From: Tulasnella sp. 424
Lineage: Eukaryota > Basidiomycota > Agaricomycetes > Cantharellales > Tulasnellaceae
DNA: 64,000 bases
Assembly (NCBI GenBank): GCA_019633425.1
Contig: WSUB01000005.1
Span: forward strand, 434,001-498,000
Direction: 5' to 3'
This document shows, piece by piece, positions 24,134 through 37,145 of the stretch. Each line of letters opens with the position of its first letter. The first letter of the stretch is position 1. A program made the position numbers and the translations under genes. The notes under the pieces are model-generated. The model was given only the letters and a program-made list of their open reading frames with translations. It searched no databases and was not told where the DNA came from.

Positions 24134-27100
24134 TGTAAAAGACGCGTATTGCTACAAGAAATGGTCGTGATGAGGCGTAGTCGGCCAAGACAAGAGTAAA
24201 AGCTCGGGTTCCTACTCGGGAGATTAAAAGCAGAATGTAGTGGATTATGTGGGCGTAGGCGAGACGTGACGAGACGTGAGATAGAACAGACGGGAATGAG
24301 AATGAGGAAAAGCGGCGAAGAGGGGCAACCAGGCGCGTCTTGTGAATACGAGTCTAGTAATTTGTGGTGTCAACCTGCCTGATAAGGTCCTCGTGGCACA
24401 TCAAAGGGACGTCCGATGCATCAAAGAGGCCGTGGCGTAGGCGCACGAGGTTAGAGAGGACACGCGCTGGTGGATTCTTTCATCACTTTCCCCTCACGTG
24501 CGATGAAAGACCTCGCGAATGATCGAATGACAGATCGCTTTCGGCCATCGGCCATCTCTGAGACTATCGCGATGGCGCAAAAAGTGATACAGGCAGCATG
24601 ACTTGCTTGGTCCTGAATCAGAGGTTCGATGAATGGGGGAGAGCCGGAGAAGCTCGTGTCGACTACCACGGCGCTAACCTGAAAGGCGGTGACCTCGGTG
24701 ACTTGAACAAAGGACGGATTCCGTAAGACACCGAAAACGGTCTCTGCTTTACGTATTAATCTATCTAGAGTGTGCGGCGATCTTTATACTCCATGGAGTT
24801 GTTACGGTAGATACTTCGATGGAAAGAAGTTCGGAGTGAGCGCCCTTCTAGGCTTGCGTTAATTTGAGACAGTATGAGATATTGGCCCTGTCCCATTTTA
24901 CCCTCTCTCTAAACATTCAAGCTCGCGTAAATACTTTTGCTTTGATCGTAGACATACGCCGGATATGTCTGGGAGAGACTTCGCTGACAGAAACTTGAAG
25001 CGGGAGGTGCCTTGCGGGATCGTTTCTCACAGTTGTGTTCTACGCCCGATCCCACGCTCGCGACACGCACGTACCTCACGGCTCCTCGCCGATGCATCAT
25101 CTCACGTACATACCTCGCAACACCTTTGGGATTATGTCACTCATATTTGTGACGAATTTAATTCGACAGAAATCATGCTTTGCCTCTTGCTACGCTTTCA
25201 GTCCCGGTTGCTGAGCTTGAAGTCGATCGATGGTGGCTTCCCTGGAAGATTGTTCTTGACAATTAGCAAGCCATACTCCAATCGCACAGATCAAACGCGA
25301 CCAGCTCCACATCTACATTGTTATATTGCTGTTTCTCTGAAGGTGGCCGCCCATCGGCTCGTTTGCAGAGCAGGGCGATCATGCCTCTCATCTCCAGCGC
25401 TAACTCTCCCGCCCGGGCCGGGGACGCGGGGGCCGGGAAAGAACCCATTTCCATCCATACTACCTCCCGTTCAGTACACGTCCGCCATCTGTACCAATGG
25501 GCGATCTTCATTTTCCGAGCCGTTGTCTGGCAACTGTCTCATGCATGCAGCCGCACTGCGGTGGTCTGGCGTGCCTTCATACCAAACACGGAAGCTTTCG
25601 CGCTCCAATTGCTTCTCCGGACGAACTCTCACCGATGGCCGATCCCTGCAGTCCTGCCCCATGATTGATTAGGCCATATTTAGGAATATTTGTGGGCCTA
25701 ACTCGGAAATAGTTGGGCTGACCGTGTTAGGGCGTCTTGGCGCTCCGGTCTCCGATGGGACGTATTAAAACGGCTCCCTCCCCGCCTGATCTGTGACTTC
25801 AGGACCGGCATCCTTAACTCACCACCATTCAATGTTTTGCACCAATGCCTAGTCTCTTCCGGCTTCTTGTTTATCGAGATCTGCCTATCGATCCAGTTGG
25901 AAGCGTGCAAATCTGGTTTAGTCGCCTTTTCAGCCAGAGGGCCCTAACCAACCATTCTTCAAGAATGTGGAGAGAACTACTCGTCCTAGTTCGCTTCTCT
26001 CTCAGCCTTAGTGCGATAGTACAACCTCCTGAGTGAGTATCAGGTTCTCCCTATCCTGTCTCATCGATTGGGCGATTATATGGGCTGCGGGTGCGGGCGA
26101 GAACTCTATCCCATCTTGAGCTTCTAGCAAGAACCAACGAGACTGTGGAACGAGATTAAAATGTTTAACAGCTTGCTTTAGCAAGGGTTTCTCGCCGCCA
26201 AAGAAGCTTCTAGCTAGCAACACCCGCAGGGTTCAAAGTTAGGATTTGCTTCCGCTGGTCCTCCTCCTGTTCAAGAAGTGTGGAAACCGTCGTGCCTTTG
26301 TCTTATCAATACACTTTACACGGGACACTGAGCCTACAAGTATATAATAATTCCCTAATCAAGGCCCCCCCTATTGCGCCACAAATTTGAAAAACCACTG
26401 TTATACACACGCGTTATCCATTGGACGAGATTGGTTCTCCGCCGCTGGGTCCACTCGAATCGCTGCCCGGAAACGGGGTCTTCTCCTATGGCCAGGCCTC
26501 GCTCAGAAGATTTACACTTTCGAAGTCGCGACTTTGGAACTGAGTGGAATGCATGAACCACACAGTCAATAACAAAGCATCTGCTGAAATGGTTTCCGAT
26601 AAAGAATTCTGCCTGGATATTATCACGTCTCGAGCATCACTCCGCATACAGCACTTCATTTGCTAAATAAGGTACCTCCGCTGCCGTCATCATGAGGAGC
26701 CTGGAGGTCAGGTTCCCCGAAGTAGCAATGGTTCCTGAGACCTGTTGTGAGGTGTAGTCGTGTATTTTATAGCTCACTTGGAATTTCCTCATACGATCAA
26801 GGAAAGTATCAAGTCCTGTGAGGCTATTCGGAACAAAGCTCTGACTTCCACGACTTCGTTCTGATTCATATCACTTTCTTCGTGGGTCAAATGATACCCC
26901 CAAGCAAGCGCTTCGGCCTTGATACTGCCCAGAACATAAGCGGTGAACTTTTGGATGGGTGCCGAGCGTGGTGCCGGTATAGTGACAACATTAAGACACA
27001 ATAATTCACAAGCTAACTGCGCTCCGCAGCGTCACAATCGCTCCACCAAGGCTCCCTCGCAAGAGGCCGGCGGGATGCGGGCGAGACATTAAGCTCTCCG

Positions 27101-28431
27101 TTCGCATGGTCTTTAGGTCAGGGGGCCGTTCGAATAGGCTCTCTCCGACACCGCGCTAAATTGTTAAACTCATAAACTCCTATTACGGCCTTTTTTGTGA
27201 CCGCCTATCGTAATTGTTCTATGAAAGGAGTCCATGAAGCTTGCGCGGCATTTTAGGTGATGCCTTCGAGAAGGCGCCGAGCCATCTCGAAGGGATGATC
27301 TCATTTCTTCAGAAGTCACAAAAGATGCATTGCTCGTTAGATGAGAGTCATATTTCGTGAACACATGAACAAGGCGATCAACAAGCGAACAATGAAAGGG
27401 GGAAATATCGGAGAATATGGATGTTGACCGGCGGGCCTAGAATGAGTGATCAAGGGAGGGGCAATGCAGGGCCCTGCGCACTACTGTGAAAGGGCCGAAG
27501 AGTCAGAGACAAGTTGGCGCCGAAAGAAACAAACGCTTACCCCTCGCCACCCTCCATGTTCCCCAGGAAGGCCGTAGTGTCGATCCTGGGATAGATGGCG
27601 AGTCGCGACAAGTAGCTCGTAGAGCTAGCATCGCCAATTCTGCGGCAGGGATGAGGGTCAGAGGACGGCTAATGCCAAGTGGTGAGTGTGAACACGCACT
27701 GTATTAATCCTCGAATGAGGAGGATGAGTAAGTGTAAGAGGTTGGAGTGAATGAGGGAATGATGGACGTCTGGCAGGTTTGCAGCTCTGGTTTTATACCC
27801 CCGTCTTGCTAAAAATCCTCCACCGAAAAATAGGAGAGGGTCCTAGTACCCAGACTGTTGCTCAGGAGCAAACAAATCCCGGGATGAAATCCACGGAGGC
27901 TGGGGAATAACCGAAATCGCGGATCGCTTGAAGACCGGGGTCTGGGGGCTTCGGTAGCGATGGCAGAGCCATGCGCACATACCCAAAAACAGAGTAAAAC
28001 AAAAAAAGACTTGAGTCTTCTAATTTGCTTTGTTGCAAATTTGAAACACAAAGTCCCTCCCCAAGACGGTCCTCTGGCGGTGGTTCCTCACGTAAACCTG
28101 ACGGCAAACGCTGGAAGGAGCTGGAGGGATGTCGCAAGTTGTGCACCACCGGGCCTGCCCGAGGCAAGCTCTTTCAAGTCAAGCCCTCTCTCGATCGCCA
28201 GCGCAGGTGGACCACGCGTTCGCGAGGCTTACTCTCGGGTTTCCCCATTGGGATGTGATCGCGACTGCGCGGCTACCCGGCACAAAAAGCTAGAATGAAG
28301 GAGAGGGTACCGGAAGCGGTTTGGAAGCGGCCTTGCGTCATGCGGTGCGTGTTTGTTCCCCAACGGTGTTTATCTACTTACTCCCTCACAGCCTCAGTCA
28401 CCCCAAACCTTCAATTTCCACAGTCAAAGCC
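24134..28431. other. Gene-poor island of 4.3 kb
   Basis: No conserved gene is found. The first kilobase is the promoter side of the C2H2 gene. The rest has many short frames without domains; only a phase-0 exon candidate at 26789-27016 looks coding. The last 150 bp lead into ADE13 with CT-rich sequence. I saw no terminal inverted repeats or transposase, but decayed elements cannot be excluded. Confidence 0.4.
26789..27016 (-). CDS. Candidate last exon of an unrecognised gene
   Basis: After a GCAG acceptor (27017-27020) the minus strand stays open for 75 codons to a stop, reading LACELLCLNVVTIPAPRS, then IQKFTAYVLGSIKAEALAWG and EVRALFRIASQDLILSLIV. The amphipathic, low-redundancy composition looks like a real helical domain rather than chance. 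Upstream exons could not be joined, so this may be the 3' end of a gene or a relic. Confidence 0.25.
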   Translation of the reverse strand, partial: LACELLCLNVVTIPAPRSAPIQKFTAYVLGSIKAEALAWGYHLTHEESDMNQNEVVEVRALFRIASQDLILSLIV

Positions 28432-30828
28432 ATGGATTCGTACCAGACACCCCTTTCTAGGTGGGTCTCGGCTAACTTTCCCCGGAAGCAATATCCGGTT
28501 CCTGACGCATCTTTCCTTAGTCGTTATGCGAGCAAAGAAATGTCGCATCTCTTCTCGAGCGAGGTGAGGATTCCGCCGGGCAACTCTGAATTCCGACGCA
28601 TAATTCAAGAAAGCCACGTTTGCAAATTAGATGAGGTTTCACACATGGAGGAAACTATGGCTGAACCTGGCTATAGCCGAAAAGGAGCTCGGGCTCCCCA
28701 TCTCCGACGAAGCGATTCAGGAAATGCAGGACAATCTGGTGCGCCTCACGCCCAGCCACTTGTGTACCCTCATACGTGTAACCTGACGGCCGCTCTTATT
28801 CCGTAACCGCGTGCTTGGTGGAGCTTAGCATTTGGATGAAAAGCAATTTGGAATTGCAGCAGCGGAGGAAAAGAAGCGCCGACACGACGTTATGGCTCAC
28901 GTTCATACTTTTGGAGTCGTAGCGCCATCGGCAGCTGCTATTATCCAGTGAGCTCAGACATTACACATATTATTGAATGCTATGGCTGACGTCGCTCCAA
29001 GCCTCGGTGCCACATCGTGTTATGTGACAGAGTACGCCGATCTTTGCGGGGTTTTGCATTCCGTCCCTGACTTGCCCGAATCAATTCGCCCCGCTCGATT
29101 TTCGATGCGTTCGTCAGCAATGCCGACTTGATATTCCTCCGCGAAGCATGCGATATTCTTATCAACAAGTTGGTGGTGGTGATAGACCGGTTAGCTCGCT
29201 TTGCCGAAGAGTATCGTGCTCTCCCTACCCTGGGTTTCACGCACTTCCAACCTGCCCAACTCACCACTGTTGGAAAACGCTGCACTTTGTGGATACAAGT
29301 CCGTTCTTCCATAGAACTATGGAATGTTCGGTGATTGACTCGTGACTGTTTCGGAATTTCTAGGAGCTGCTTTGGGATTTGAGAAATATCACCAGGGCTC
29401 GTGACGACATCGGCTTCAGAGGCGTCAAAGGGACGACCGGAACTCAGGCATCTTTCCTTACCCTGTTTGACGGAGATCACGAGAAAGTTAGTGTTTGCTT
29501 CCACGCCTCAGCTTTAACCCCTTCTGGGAGGGCGAAAAGCAACCTAAACCCCGTCAGCACAAGGTGCATCAACATCTCTGCTGACTTGATTGCCTTCAAA
29601 TGAAGGTTAAAGCGCTAGACAAACGCGTTACTGAGCTGATGGGCTTTACCTATGCATACCCGGTTACATCGCAAACGTATAGTCGCAAAGTGGACATCGA
29701 TGTTCTGTCGCCTCTAGCCTCATTTGGTGCTACCGCACACAAGATCGCCACAGACATCAGACTTCTCGCGAACCTCAAAGAAATCGAAGAGCCTTTTGAA
29801 AAGGATCAAATCGGAAGCTCTGCGATGGCCTACAAACGGAACCCAATGCGGTGTGTATCCACTTCAATCTCAATTCACCGGCTTCCCTTGAAACAAACCT
29901 GCCTCTCCATCTTCTCGGACCTTATCTGTCCACCTTTGGTACTCTATGGCGTCGAGGGACACCGGTGTTGTCGTCGTCCCGGAAGCCCAGACTTCGTGAC
30001 CATTCTGCGAAGCGACAGAATTCGCTGACCCTCTCTCCCACAGATGTGAAAGAGTATGCAGTCTAGCCAGGCACCTGATGGTTGTTCACCAGAACACGTT
30101 GCTCACGAGCAGCGTCCAATGGTTCGAGCGAACTCTCGATGACAGGTGAGCGAAAAGACAATAAAGTCTCCCCGGGTGGTTGATCACAAGACTTCTCCCC
30201 ATACCCGAGTGGTTTCTATTGGGGATAAGACTGCCCCCTATTTCTCTCCAAAGCCATTCTCTTGGGGCCTGACGATAACGGATCCTGACGCATCCCATTC
30301 TTTAGTGCGAACCGCCGTGTCACCATACCCGAAGCGTTCCTCACCGCCGACATTGTCTTGTCCACATTGCAAAACATTTCAGAAGGGCTTGTTGTCTACC
30401 CGAAGGTGATCGCACGGCGGATCTCCGAAGAACTTCCTTTCATGGCTACAGAGAATGTAATTATGGCAATGGTAAAGACCGGAGGTGACCGACAAGAGGC
30501 ACACGAGGAGGTTAGTTTTCTTTGTTCGATGTGAAGGAGAATGAGCTAAATGAGCCTTCATTGTCTCTCGAAGATTCGCGTGCTTTCCCACCAAGCTTCC
30601 GCCGTGGTGAAGCAAGAAGGGAAGGCTAACGACCTCATTTCCCGAGTCAGGGCTACGGCATACTTCAAGCCCATTCATGACCAGCTGGACGCGCTCCTCG
30701 ATCCATCGACCTTCGTAGGACGAGCACCTGAGCAGGTTGATGAATTCATTCGGGATTGCGTGACACCCGTGAGGGAAGCCTACAAGGAACAGCTCCACTC
30801 CGCCAAACAGGTTGAGCTTAATGTTTAA
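28432..30828 (+). CDS. ADE13: Adenylosuccinate lyase
   Basis: Catalyses two steps of purine synthesis: SAICAR to AICAR plus fumarate, and adenylosuccinate to AMP plus fumarate. The ATG at 28432 starts MDSYQTPLS, and the gene is heavily interrupted (nine or so introns), with the frame restored at each junction: [94 protein letters not shown], then the signature loop [20 protein letters not shown] with the catalytic Ser, and the C-terminal helices. The intron after the signature Arg (about 29849-30042) is the longest. Ends KQVELNV. About 480 residues, complete. Converges with TAF1, about 200 bp apart. Confidence 0.94.
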
Positions 30829-31026
30829 AATGCTTAATTTTCCCGCGCCGCTCCGGTTATCCGAAGCGAGGAACCTTTGGAACAGTCACTAGATAGGAAT
30901 GAATGTCATAAAATTTAGTTGCGAGGTAATGCTACAAGATGATGTGAAAAGTGGGTGTCCACGGCTCCGAAAGGCTCGGGAGCGACGTGTCAATTCGTCC
31001 GTCCATCCAAAGGAGTCGACTGTACG

Positions 31027-34000
31027 TCATTTTCGCACTTTCAGTGTAATTTTCTTTGCAGTCGACCCAGATGCATCAGGGCTCATAGCACCTTCATCCT
31101 GCCATCCTTGCTGTGCCGAAACGGGTGGACTCGTAGCGAGGGGTGACGGCACCGCAGGCATGCTGAACGAAGGGTTTCGGAACGCACTTCCGGGACCGAA
31201 ATAGCTTTCACGGCCAAGGTGGAGGGCAGACGAAGCTGGTGGGGACATAGCGGAGCCTCCAGGGGGTGGACTCGCAGCGTTGGCAGGTGGTGGGGACGTG
31301 GCAGAAATGGGACCACCGTCGGCATGGAACTCAGCCCAGCGCGGGCATTTCCGATTGGTTTCTAAGAAAGAAGCAAGTGGATGAGTACAAGATGTGCAAA
31401 CGAAAACAGAGGAGTGAAACATACTCATATGTCCTATTTGACCGCAATTGCCGCATTTGCGAGTCTGGGGTGGACGTTAGTTGTCAATAAGCGGGGCAAC
31501 GATTGGTAGAGAAGCATGCGCACCGTTTCCGATTGAGTATAGTACTCGCCAGCCGGAATTTGCTCTCCAGCTTTCTGCTTCCGTTGTAATCGACGGCCCT
31601 GGTTCTTCTTCAGCCTTGCAATCTCCTCTTGGATACGCTTTGCGTTTCGGGCGTCGATCGCGGAGTCTCCGGTGACCTCGAGATTCTCTGGGTTAATTGA
31701 GGCTTCCTCATCAATCCGTTTCCGTTCTATGTACGCGGTGATCACGCGAGGATCTCGAATGATTTCCGTCTTCCACTTGCCGTCGATCTGTAAGCGAAAC
31801 AGCTGGTCAGCAGATGTGGAGGTACGGAAGCCGAAAACGCTGACCAAGCGCCGAATTCTGAGGACACGATTGGACATGGGGTCTCGGCCGTCCGAGCTAG
31901 CTGTGTCATGCTGCCCACCGAAACCGACGGATCCAGCCCTGGAAGGAACTTTGTCCGAGAATGCCAGAGATGGGGATCGGCGGAGAACTCCAGGCTGTAG
32001 GGACCCACGCCGGGATATTGAGTGGGACGGATGGGGTTCATCTTCTTCGTCGGTAAGAACCGGCGGTATTGGATTGCTTAAGCTGTCGTGCTGAGCTTTC
32101 CAGATCCGATCTACTTCCTGACGATAAGCTTGTTGCTGGTCGGCTACAGTATACTTATGCTGGTTCTTCGTCTTGCTCGCGATTTGTTCTAGAGGATTCC
32201 AGAAGATTTGTCAGCACTTGGAGAGCTAGCGGAGGAGTGGGGCTAACCGTTTACGACGTCTGGGTCCTCCCCCGCTTTGACGAACGGTGTCTTGGCAGAT
32301 GCCCGGATGAAACTGAATGCTTCACCACGTCCACTCGGATCACCGTCACCGTGAAGCTTCATTAAAGTACCCTTGGTAGCCGCTGAAACAAAGCTTTTGG
32401 TTGTCATCCAGGGTGCGAGCTGTTGTTCGATGGACATTTTGTTGGTCTCATCGTCGTCCTTCTCCGCATCTGCAAAGTCGCCTTTGCCGTATCCTGAATC
32501 CATAAGGTGCTGAGACCCAACCGTCATCGCTTCAGACAGTACGACATGTTCTGGCTCAACGATCCGAAGCATTTCGGCTTTGGTCGGCTGTTTGATGGTA
32601 GTTTTCAGACGCCAGTAATTTTGATGAGGGCCGGTACGATGGAACTCCATGAACTCCTTAATGAAGGGCTGTAAAAAGGTGGGCGTCAGCACATGTCGTG
32701 TACCTAAACGATTACTGAAGACCTGCCTTCAGTCGCTGCTTCATTTGTAGCTCGTTCTCGTCAGGGAAGTATTTCAGCAGCCTCTGAATCTTAATCCGTC
32801 CTTCCTTCGATTTGCCCAAAAGCCTGAAAGCAATGACCTGGAGGCGGCCTTTGATGGTATTGGTGATTTTTCGGGAGTGAGGGCCTGGCACTTCAATAAT
32901 AGGGAATGTCTGGCCAACAACGAAAAGGTTCTTGATCTCCCGGATGAAGTATCTCGACTCCCCTTTCGTCGAACTCCTGCGTTGGACAAAATTTGACTAT
33001 GTCAATTTTTTCAACCATAATTAAAATAAAAAAACTAACCGTATGACAAGGAAGTCAGTTGAGCCGGGCTTCTGGCGGAAAAGAGGTGCGCGATAAAGGT
33101 TATTGTAAACAGCTTGAACCGTCTCTCCTTGAGGAACATGTCCGTGCCTCATGAAGGGCGATTCGTCATTCGGCTCGAGAATGAAAGGCTCTCCCAGATC
33201 CAACTTCGGTATGTACTCGTCCGCATCGTTTCGCTTTCGGTAGTAGTTTACAAGAACACTGCCCATGCCAAAGCTGCTGAGGGTGGCGGGATATTCCTCC
33301 GAATATTCCAGAAGAACAAACGAGCTCGTGTCTCGGAGGCTGATATCTCCCGTGAACCGCAAGCCTTCGGTGAGGTCGCCGCGGGTGATTTTTCGGCCAG
33401 CCTTGTCTTTCTTCTTCTTTGCGCCACGAACTTTGTTGAAAGAGAGAGGGAGATTGATTGGGAACTGCAAGGCCGGGCGGTGCCATGAACGAGCTTCCTG
33501 CTTCGAGAGCCTCGTCTTGTACTGTGGAGGAATTTAGTCATATATCCGTGATAGCTGTTTTGACGGGGCCAAGACTTACGAAGGGCAACTGAAGCTTCTG
33601 TGCAGGGTACGCATGTTCGACGATGAGTTGGCCGAATGTCTGTCGTACGCGGGATTTCTCTTTCGAGATCTCGTAGTATTGATCGTTGGAAAGGTTGAAC
33701 TTGTCCTGAGGCACGGTGAGGTCGATTCGAACACGCCTGCGAGGTCGAGGAGCCTCTGGAAAATGCGAAATGTCAGATTGTTCGCATTGTGATACAATGT
33801 GAAGTTTCTCTTACCAGGCGCTTTCACCGGAGGGGGCAAAGTCTCTTTTGGAATCGGTTCAGGGTCAAATGGAAGCTGACGGAAGTCTTTGAAAGGTCTT
33901 CGGATATCCCAGATGATTGTTTGTAACCAGTCATTTGATTCGAGGTAGAGATTGTGGGGATTCGATAAAGATAGGGAAGTATTGGGCTCTAATAGGTTTG

Positions 34001-34874
34001 GAGCTGTGAGGCCAGTGGAAGTTGGGGCCGGAGGGTCAAATAGAATATCTTTCTCCCAATCAGCGAGTAGTACCAAGTCATAGCTCCTCTCGTCCATGGG
34101 AAGCGTGTCTGATATTGGAGGATTCTCTTGGCCATCGCCTTCCTGTTTTCGAGACCCGATGACGCGGAGCAAAGTCGTGTTAGGATCTATAGCTGGTTCA
34201 GCCGCTGATGCCTTGCTTTGTTGTACAACAGTCTTGGCATCTCCGATGAGGGATTTGATGGGTCTTGGGTCTGCAAGTTCCCGTTCCTTTGGGGCGACAG
34301 GTTGGACTGATTGACGATGCAAGAATGGTCAGATGCACGAGGATAGACCCACCAAGGGAATCCTCTTACCATTATACGCCCTAATCTTTACCCTCGACCT
34401 TTTGATGGCTCTTCCCTTGAAGAGTTCCGTGAAGTCCAGAATTTTGCCGGGCTCAAACGTTGGGAATAACTCCTTAACATCCTTTGGTCTTTCAGTAATG
34501 GCCTTCTGGATTGCCTTTGACTTCTTCCGTCGTTTCCTCGGCGGTTCGGGTCCGAATAAATCGTCGTCGTCATCCCCAAACACTGAGGGTGTTGCAACCA
34601 CCGGGCGCAGCGGTGACATGGCCCCCATATCAACGTCCTCCTCCTCCTTCTTGATCTCCATATCCACTTCATCTTCATAATCATCCCCTTCGCCTACTCC
34701 AATAGCTCCTTCTTCCGGAAACCCAGCAAAAAGGCGAGAGGAAGTGTAGAGGTCGAGACCAGACAATCCGAGCTGATTTCCAAGCGACGCTGAGGACGGC
34801 AGTTCCAAGGCGGCGAGAACGGTGTCCAAGCCGAGGCCACGAATGGCTTTTTGATCGAAAACTTCGTCGTCCAT
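31027..34874 (-). CDS. TAF1: Transcription initiation factor TFIID subunit 1 (TAF1)
   Basis: The scaffold of TFIID, which binds TBP and core promoters. The ATG at 34874 gives MDDEVFDQKAIRGLGLDTVL, then acidic stretches (YEDEVDMEIKKEEEDVDMG), a basic run PPRKRRKKSK, and the central DUF3591-type core. Recognisable segments include GDISLRDTSSFVLLEYSEEY, FGMGSVLVNYYRKRN, LDLGEPFILEPNDESPFMRH, GETVQAVYNNLYRAPLF and PFIKEFMEFHRTGPHQNYWR. Near the C-terminus a zinc knuckle KCGNCGQIGHMK joined by a phase-1 intron to TNRKCPRWAEF (C-x2-C-x4-H-x6-C) precedes a Pro/Ser-rich tail. No bromodomain is seen, as is usual in fungal TAF1. About 1050 residues. Confidence 0.93.
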
Positions 34875-36756
34875 GGCTGATGGACTCGAGGGGCCGATGA
34901 ACGCGAGTCTTGAGGTTTGGTTGCACTATGGACTGGTAGTGAGGGGTGTAGATAAAGCTTACCAAGCTTGTGTTCGTTCTAGTTCTCTCCACCAAGCTCT
35001 TCCGTACATAGATACATACATCCTATCCCAAATGGAAGCATGGAACCAACTCGTACTTTCTTCACAATTATCCACAAAAACTATTAGCTATGACAGGAGG
35101 CCCCTCAGTCACTTGACCCTGACAAACCGCTCAACGCTGCGCAATGCCTTGCACCAAGGAGGGCCGGGGAAGCCAGGGAAGATTAATTTGGCCCAAAGTG
35201 CAAAGCAAACGATCTAAACTCAAAGAAACATGCCTGTTGTCAACAACTCCTATTGAAGATTTTTCCTTCACATTCGGCATGGGGCGGTTTTGTCCCATCA
35301 TGAAGAGTTCCATAGGGGAACCATTGTCTCTCAACGTCCTACTTCCCTTCCTCGATACATGCGTACTTTCTTATCCAATAGGATACAGGCAAACATTTTT
35401 TCACCATGTAAACGTGAGTGAAGGCGCTCCCTCTCATGGGAGGATATTATCTTGGTGCCGTTGGGCCGCTCGCGCTCCGATTCCGTGGCAACCATCTCCG
35501 CGAGTGTCATCAGATGCTCAACGAACTGAAGAAAGTCAGCTATCAATTTATACTGCTTCTTTCTGATGGACAACACGGTGCCACCCAACTGCACCACCCT
35601 CGGTAAGGATGCTGCATGTTAAACTCCTGGCAACCAGTAGCGTTCGACACAATGATTGGGACCTTCGTTGCTCAAACAGTGTATGATAAGGGTCCTTCTG
35701 CCAAAACATTCCTGTGACACTCTCAAACAAGGGCAGGGAGTTCCAAGCCATTGGCTTCCCGATCACCCTTAAGGAATGCGTTCAAGGCCTGACCGGACCT
35801 GAAGGCAAATTGATGGCAACGACACTCCCAACTAAGTGGGTTTACGATTTGATCACTAATTTGAACTGAAAGAGCTCTGTTGGGTCCCCTTGATTGCCTG
35901 ATTCGTATTGCCCCGCATCGATGTCAAGGGCTTTCCCGAACGTGTCTCGGTCGTAAAAGCTATCCTCCAGCGCCTACTGAGGCTTCGAGATGCTATGGCA
36001 ATGGCATTTGACTCATTGATATCCCAACACAGGCCGAAAGGGCAAGCTCTTCCTACCAAACACTTGTCAGATACTGGTGCTGGCTCCACTGCGCCATCAT
36101 CGCCCACCCCGGAATTTGGGCATTGCGCAACCGTATCTCCTGTACGCAAATTGCTCCTTTAGTGGATTACCACTTCTGATTATTCACGCGTCCTCTCCGA
36201 CATCAAGGTGCTTGGTTTTACGTTAGGTGCCTTAAGTGCTTGTGGAGATGACGGTGCCTTTTTTTCTGTAAGAAACACTCGACGACTGCAGAGGGAGTAG
36301 ATAATAAGGCTAACCGGGCTAGGCACATTTTCTTTAACATTTTTCTGGATCGGGCCTCGACAGCCGTGCCTTGATTTCCAGTTGCACCAGGGGAAAAACC
36401 AGCGGAATCTGGACGACTCATGAACAGTAGGCGGAGACATCTTGTAACAAAGCTTGCCGCTATCTCAACAAGGAGAAAGGCGCTGCTACTAGTGACGATT
36501 CACCTGTCGAAGCTGGGCCTCCTTAACCCCTCAAACCATCAGAACTGTCGCCTGCTCCGCCGTTTGCTCCATCGTAATTCGATTGGGTGCTACACTCTTC
36601 TCTATCGACTCCTTGACTTACAGTTGTATATAAGTAGCTGGCCGACAACCCTCATTCACGATCAAGCCCTCGCCTCGGCTCATCAATTCTACTCTATCCT
36701 CCGCAAGCCACATCTTAATAATTACCCCTTACACATTCGTATATCTTATTTCAGCG
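34875..36756. other. Gene-poor interval with unresolved coding-like pieces
   Basis: The first 200 bp are the TAF1 promoter. Between 35570 and 35866 short plus-strand pieces read like exons: MDNTVPPNCTTLAFDTMIGT joined over a candidate intron at 35602-35639, and FQAIGFPITLKECVQG with ATTLPTKWVYDLITNLN to a stop at 35866. A further piece at 35930-36160 has VVKAILQRLLRLRDAMAMAF. I could not assemble one consistent gene and recognise no domain. TATATAAGTAGC at about 36625-36636 is a TATA element for the dsRBM-like gene that follows. Confidence 0.35.
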
Positions 36757-37145
36757 ATGTGTGAGTAACCTCGTCTACACTTGAAGTAGACCATCTCATC
36801 CGGATTCACTCGATGCAGCTTCAGCCTCCGAACCGATTTCTCAAGTCCTTCCTAGGGTGAATCGAGAGGGTGAACCACAGTATTGGGTCACCTTTCACGA
36901 CCTTTGCAGGTCCCGAGGAATAACTTTCTCCCAGACTGAGGTTCCGGTGAATGGCCAATGGATTGCCAGCATCACGGGTACGTACATAAAGTTAGCGAAT
37001 GGCGCATTCAGGAACGCTTCTTAACGTCTCCCTAGCCTTTGATCGTACTTATACGGGCCAACCTGCCCCGACAAGGGTTATTGCTAAGGCAAATGCGGCG
37101 CAGGAGCTAATGTGGCGACGAGGCTGGTTCGCCCCACTCTCGTAG
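36757..37145 (+). CDS. Small dsRBM-like protein 1
   Basis: A single-domain protein of about 91 residues. Exons 36757-36760, 36819-36977 and 37036-37145. The first exon is only ATG plus T; joined to CT it gives MSSASEPISQVLP. The domain reads QYWVTFHDLCRSRGITFSQT, EVPVNGQWIASITAFDRTYT, then RVIAKANAAQELMWRRG. This fits the alpha-beta-beta-beta-alpha order of a dsRBM: helix 1, three strands with an aromatic-T-G turn (RTYTGQPA), and the Ala-rich helix 2 with a conserved Lys. It has no other domain, signal peptide or nuclear signal. The inner intron is phase 1 and falls in the strand region, as in the two related genes at 38.0 and 42.6 kb. RNA binding is inferred from fold similarity only. Confidence 0.68.

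Noticed and set aside
24965..25672. 235-codon open frame on the plus strand
   Set aside because: Composition is Ser/Arg/Pro-rich and unlike a folded protein. No splice support and no domain.
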